DNA from: Oceanospirillales bacterium
Lineage (GTDB): Bacteria; Pseudomonadota; Gammaproteobacteria; Xanthomonadales; SZUA-36
Assembly (NCBI GenBank): GCA_003232965.1
Contig: QIKG01000290.1
Coordinates: forward strand, 1-7,499
Direction of reading: 5' to 3'
DNA length: 7,499 bases
In this document: in pieces, positions 5,749 to 7,499 of the stretch
Layout of the letters: each line of letters starts with the position of its first letter
Position numbering within the stretch: the first letter of the stretch is position 1
The notes under the pieces: generated by a model
Database searches by the model: none
Seen by the model: only the letters and a program-made list of their open reading frames with translations
Told to the model about the DNA's origin: nothing
Position numbers and translations under genes: made by a program

Positions 5749-5790
5749 AATGGCTGCTGAATGGCTTTTGAATGGCTTTTGAATGGCTTT
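5747..5790. repeat. 11-bp tandem repeat, four copies
   Basis: Copies at 5747-5757 (TGAATGGCTGC), 5758-5768, 5769-5779 and 5780-5790 (each TGAATGGCTTT). The last three are identical. The unit length is not a multiple of three, and the array lies inside the short frame with the strong ribosome-binding site, so each gain or loss of a unit would shift that frame. Confidence 0.92.
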
Positions 5791-5840
5791 TAATTATCGT
5801 AAATATTTTGTTTATCATTAGTTACTCCTTCCAAAATAGT

Positions 5841-7499
5841 TCAAAGACTTTCAAAGCCATTAGAGAAAATAGTTTCACAAAGGCCACCATCGACAATATT
5901 CCAAGAAGACAAGCTTATTAAATTATCTCTAGCTACTTGAGCCGCATTACTACAGATTACGCTGTTGCCGCCATGAAACCTTACGCCACTTTGTACACTC
6001 TGGCTAGCAAAACCAATGAGTATTAAATCGTACGCAAAAGGGGGTAATGTAACCCCCGAAAACATATTTTCCATACTAGTTACTAATGATATATCCCAAC
6101 CGCTGGTATCTGGATTTGCCGAGCTCGCAGAGCGGAACATCAGAGTCATATCTGTAACCGCCGCAGTATCCCAGCCACTGGTGTCTGGGCTTGCCAATAT
6201 TGCATCTCTAAACATCCCAGACATATTTGTTACCGCTGCTGTGTTCCAGCCTCTGGTATCGGGATTAGCTGAACTTGCTCGACCGAACATGGAAAGCATA
6301 CTTGTAACTGACGCTGTGTTCCAACCACTGGTATCGGGGTTGGCTGAAGTTGCACCAAGAAACATAGTGCGCATACTAATTACCGCTGTTGTATCCCAGC
6401 CACTTGTATCAGGATTAGCCGAAATTGCCTCTACAAACATCGAGGACATATTTATAACTGCTGCCGTATTCCAGCCACTGGTATCCGGGTTTGCCGAAGT
6501 TGCACCTGAAAACATCCACATCATATTGGTTACCGCTGCTGTATTCCAGCCACTGGTATCAGGGTTTGCCGAAACCGCTCTACTGAACATAAATTCCATA
6601 CTAGTAACCGCTGCCGTATTCCAGCCACTGGTATCAGGGTTAGCTAAAGGTGCATTGTTAAACATATTGGACATACTAGTAACTGCTGTCGTATTCCAGC
6701 CACTGGTATTAGGGTTAGCTAAATCTGCACTGCTGAACATATTGGACATATTAGTAACCGCTGAGGTAATCCAGCCACTGGTATCAGGGGTTGCCAAATC
6801 TGTATCCCTAAACATATTCGCCATATTAGTAACCGCTGCCGTATTCCAGCCACTGGTATCAGGATTTGCCGAATCTGCTCTGCTAAACATACTCTGCATA
6901 TTAGTAACCATTGCCGTGTTCCAACCACTGGTATCAGGGTTTGCTGAGGTGGCACTCGCAAACATATTCTGCATATTAGTTACCGTTCCGGTATCCCAGT
7001 TACTGGTATCAGGGTTTGCCAGGCTAGCACGTACAAACATACCTGCCATATTCTGCACTGCAGACAAATCAGGCACATCAACCGCATCAACGCTCATATT
7101 TTCAACACCAACAAATGCATTTTCCATAGTATCCCAAACTCCAGTACCCCATTGTTGTAGAGATAAGATTTTCAGCTGACTCGCAAAGGCACCAAATGCC
7201 ATACGGGGGAAGCCGGTCTTTACCCCACTGTTGTCTTTAATTCTGACAGTATATGTACCTTCGCCACCTAAATCACTATAGTCACAAGTGTAATTCCCAG
7301 TTTGCGCTGTTGCTTCTAGTATTCCGTCATCGTTGCAATCTACATTATAGTTATAACCAGAACCCGTGGTAGGGATTGTGAAGCCTGCACCTCCTGGGTT
7401 ATCTGATTGAATAACGAGAACAAAGTCATCATTTGATGCAGCATTCACTGCTATTGACTGACTTATAATAAGCACTGATATAATTATCGTAAAGATTTT
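5841..7499 (-). CDS. Secreted BspA-like/DUF285 25-residue repeat surface protein (5' end cut by window edge)
   Basis: A GTG at 7475 would give 544 residues, but the frame stays open to the edge and reads KIFTIIISVLIISQSIAVNA-ASNDD. That is a signal peptide whose initiator lies just outside, so the gene is partial. The mature N-terminal domain (YNYNVDCNDDGILE, CDYSDLGGEGTYTVRIK, LSLQQWGTGVWDTMENAF) is the usual leading domain of BspA-like proteins in marine bacteria. Then come 13 tandem 25-residue repeats of the ANPDTSGWNTAAVTNM type (DUF285/TIGR02167-like), a partial fourteenth, and the usual closing segment (LILIGFASQSVQSGVRFHGG...LISLSSWNIVDGGL). The end, IFSNGFESL, resembles the short GFE tail of many gammaproteobacterial exported proteins. 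There are cysteine pairs in both end domains and no membrane anchor. The likely role is surface binding or display; the ligand is unknown. Confidence 0.92.
   Translation of the reverse strand, partial: KIFTIIISVLIISQSIAVNAASNDDFVLVIQSDNPGGAGFTIPTTGSGYNYNVDCNDDGILEATAQTGNYTCDYSDLGGEGTYTVRIKDNSGVKTGFPRMAFGAFASQLKILSLQQWGTGVWDTMENAFVGVENMSVDAVDVPDLSAVQNMAGMFVRASLANPDTSNWDTGTVTNMQNMFASATSANPDTSGWNTAMVTNMQSMFSRADSANPDTSGWNTAAVTNMANMFRDTDLATPDTSGWITSAVTNMSNMFSSADLANPNTSGWNTTAVTSMSNMFNNAPLANPDTSGWNTAAVTSMEFMFSRAVSANPDTSGWNTAAVTNMMWMFSGATSANPDTSGWNTAAVINMSSMFVEAISANPDTSGWDTTAVISMRTMFLGATSANPDTSGWNTASVTSMLSMFGRASSANPDTRGWNTAAVTNMSGMFRDAILASPDTSGWDTAAVTDMTLMFRSASSANPDTSGWDISLVTSMENMFSGVTLPPFAYDLILIGFASQSVQSGVRFHGGNSVICSNAAQVARDNLISLSSWNIVDGGLCETIFSNGFESL
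6078..7052 (-). repeat. Thirteen 75-bp coding repeats
   Basis: Each unit encodes 25 residues running from (N/S/D)M..MF through ANPDTSGW to (N/D)TAAVT. Length is constant, with no insertions. Invariant or nearly invariant positions are Met-Phe, Pro-(D/N)-Thr and Trp; the variable ones are the two residues before MF and the four after it. Nucleotide divergence between units is substantial, so the array is not a very recent expansion. Confidence 0.95.

Larger units (their letters stand above)
5729..5818 (-). pseudogene. Duplicated gene start with strong ribosome-binding site (29 codons)
   Basis: The minus strand has AAGGAG at 5830-5825, a 6-nt spacer and ATG at 5818, an ideal translation start. 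The product begins MINKIFTIIKSHSK and stops after 29 residues at TAG 5729. The bases encoding KIFTII (5809-5791) match the last 19 bases of the window (7499-7481) at 18 of 19 positions; those encode the signal-peptide start of the repeat-protein gene in the same orientation. The most likely reading is the surviving 5' end of a second copy of that gene, whose body was lost. The remaining codons run through the 11-bp repeat array. It could also be a small translated peptide. Confidence 0.55.

Noticed and set aside
6078..7052. CRISPR-like array
   Set aside because: The 75-bp periodicity is coding (25 residues per unit), with no unique spacers between short identical repeats.
6016..7179. 387-codon plus-strand reading frame opposite the repeat protein
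   Set aside because: It mirrors the 25-residue repeats (VTAAVFQPLVSG...), has no signal or family features, and exists because the repeat codons happen to lack stops on the other strand.

Overview
The window looks like an accessory stretch of a gammaproteobacterial chromosome with moderate GC. This rests on family resemblance (DUF456 protein, GNAT enzyme, Phd-like/XRE antitoxin, the 25-residue-repeat surface protein, IS66 and REP-associated transposase fossils). No rRNA or tRNA is present to fix the taxon.

Left part (1-2227), ordinary genes. A group II PLP-dependent decarboxylase (histidine decarboxylase-like) runs off the left edge on the minus strand. Divergent from it is a two-gene plus-strand unit with an 8-nt gap: a small DUF456 membrane protein and a GNAT acetyltransferase. 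This unit converges on a minus-strand exported DUF4097 protein built from repeated VNG motifs. A symmetric hairpin with A and T tracts between the two can stop transcription from both sides.

Middle part (2590-4196). A class I SAM-dependent methyltransferase and a family 2 glycosyltransferase (rhamnosyltransferase-like) lie 8 nt apart. They look like a small surface-polysaccharide modification pair, without the rest of a polysaccharide cluster in view.

Right-middle part (4197-5840), a mobile-element graveyard. In order it holds: an orphan ribosome-binding site next to the end of an IS66-family element; the last ~50 codons of that element's transposase; a 101-nt pure-purine tract containing nine perfect 8-bp repeats; an ~84-bp hairpin-forming, REP/MITE-like element; an intact type II toxin-antitoxin pair (RelE/ParE-like toxin first, Phd-like/XRE antitoxin second); a short N-terminal fossil of a REP-associated (IS200-like) transposase; and an 11-bp tandem repeat inside a tiny reading frame. 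That frame carries a strong ribosome-binding site, and its start nearly duplicates the signal-peptide start of the next gene.

Right part (5841-7499). A minus-strand gene, cut by the right edge a few codons short of its start, encodes a secreted surface protein with thirteen tandem 25-residue BspA-like/DUF285 repeats. The duplicated gene start just downstream suggests there was once a tandem array of such genes. The most unusual material is the interval 4300-5860, where repeats, element ends and gene starts abut closely. I do not see a complete new multi-gene system.
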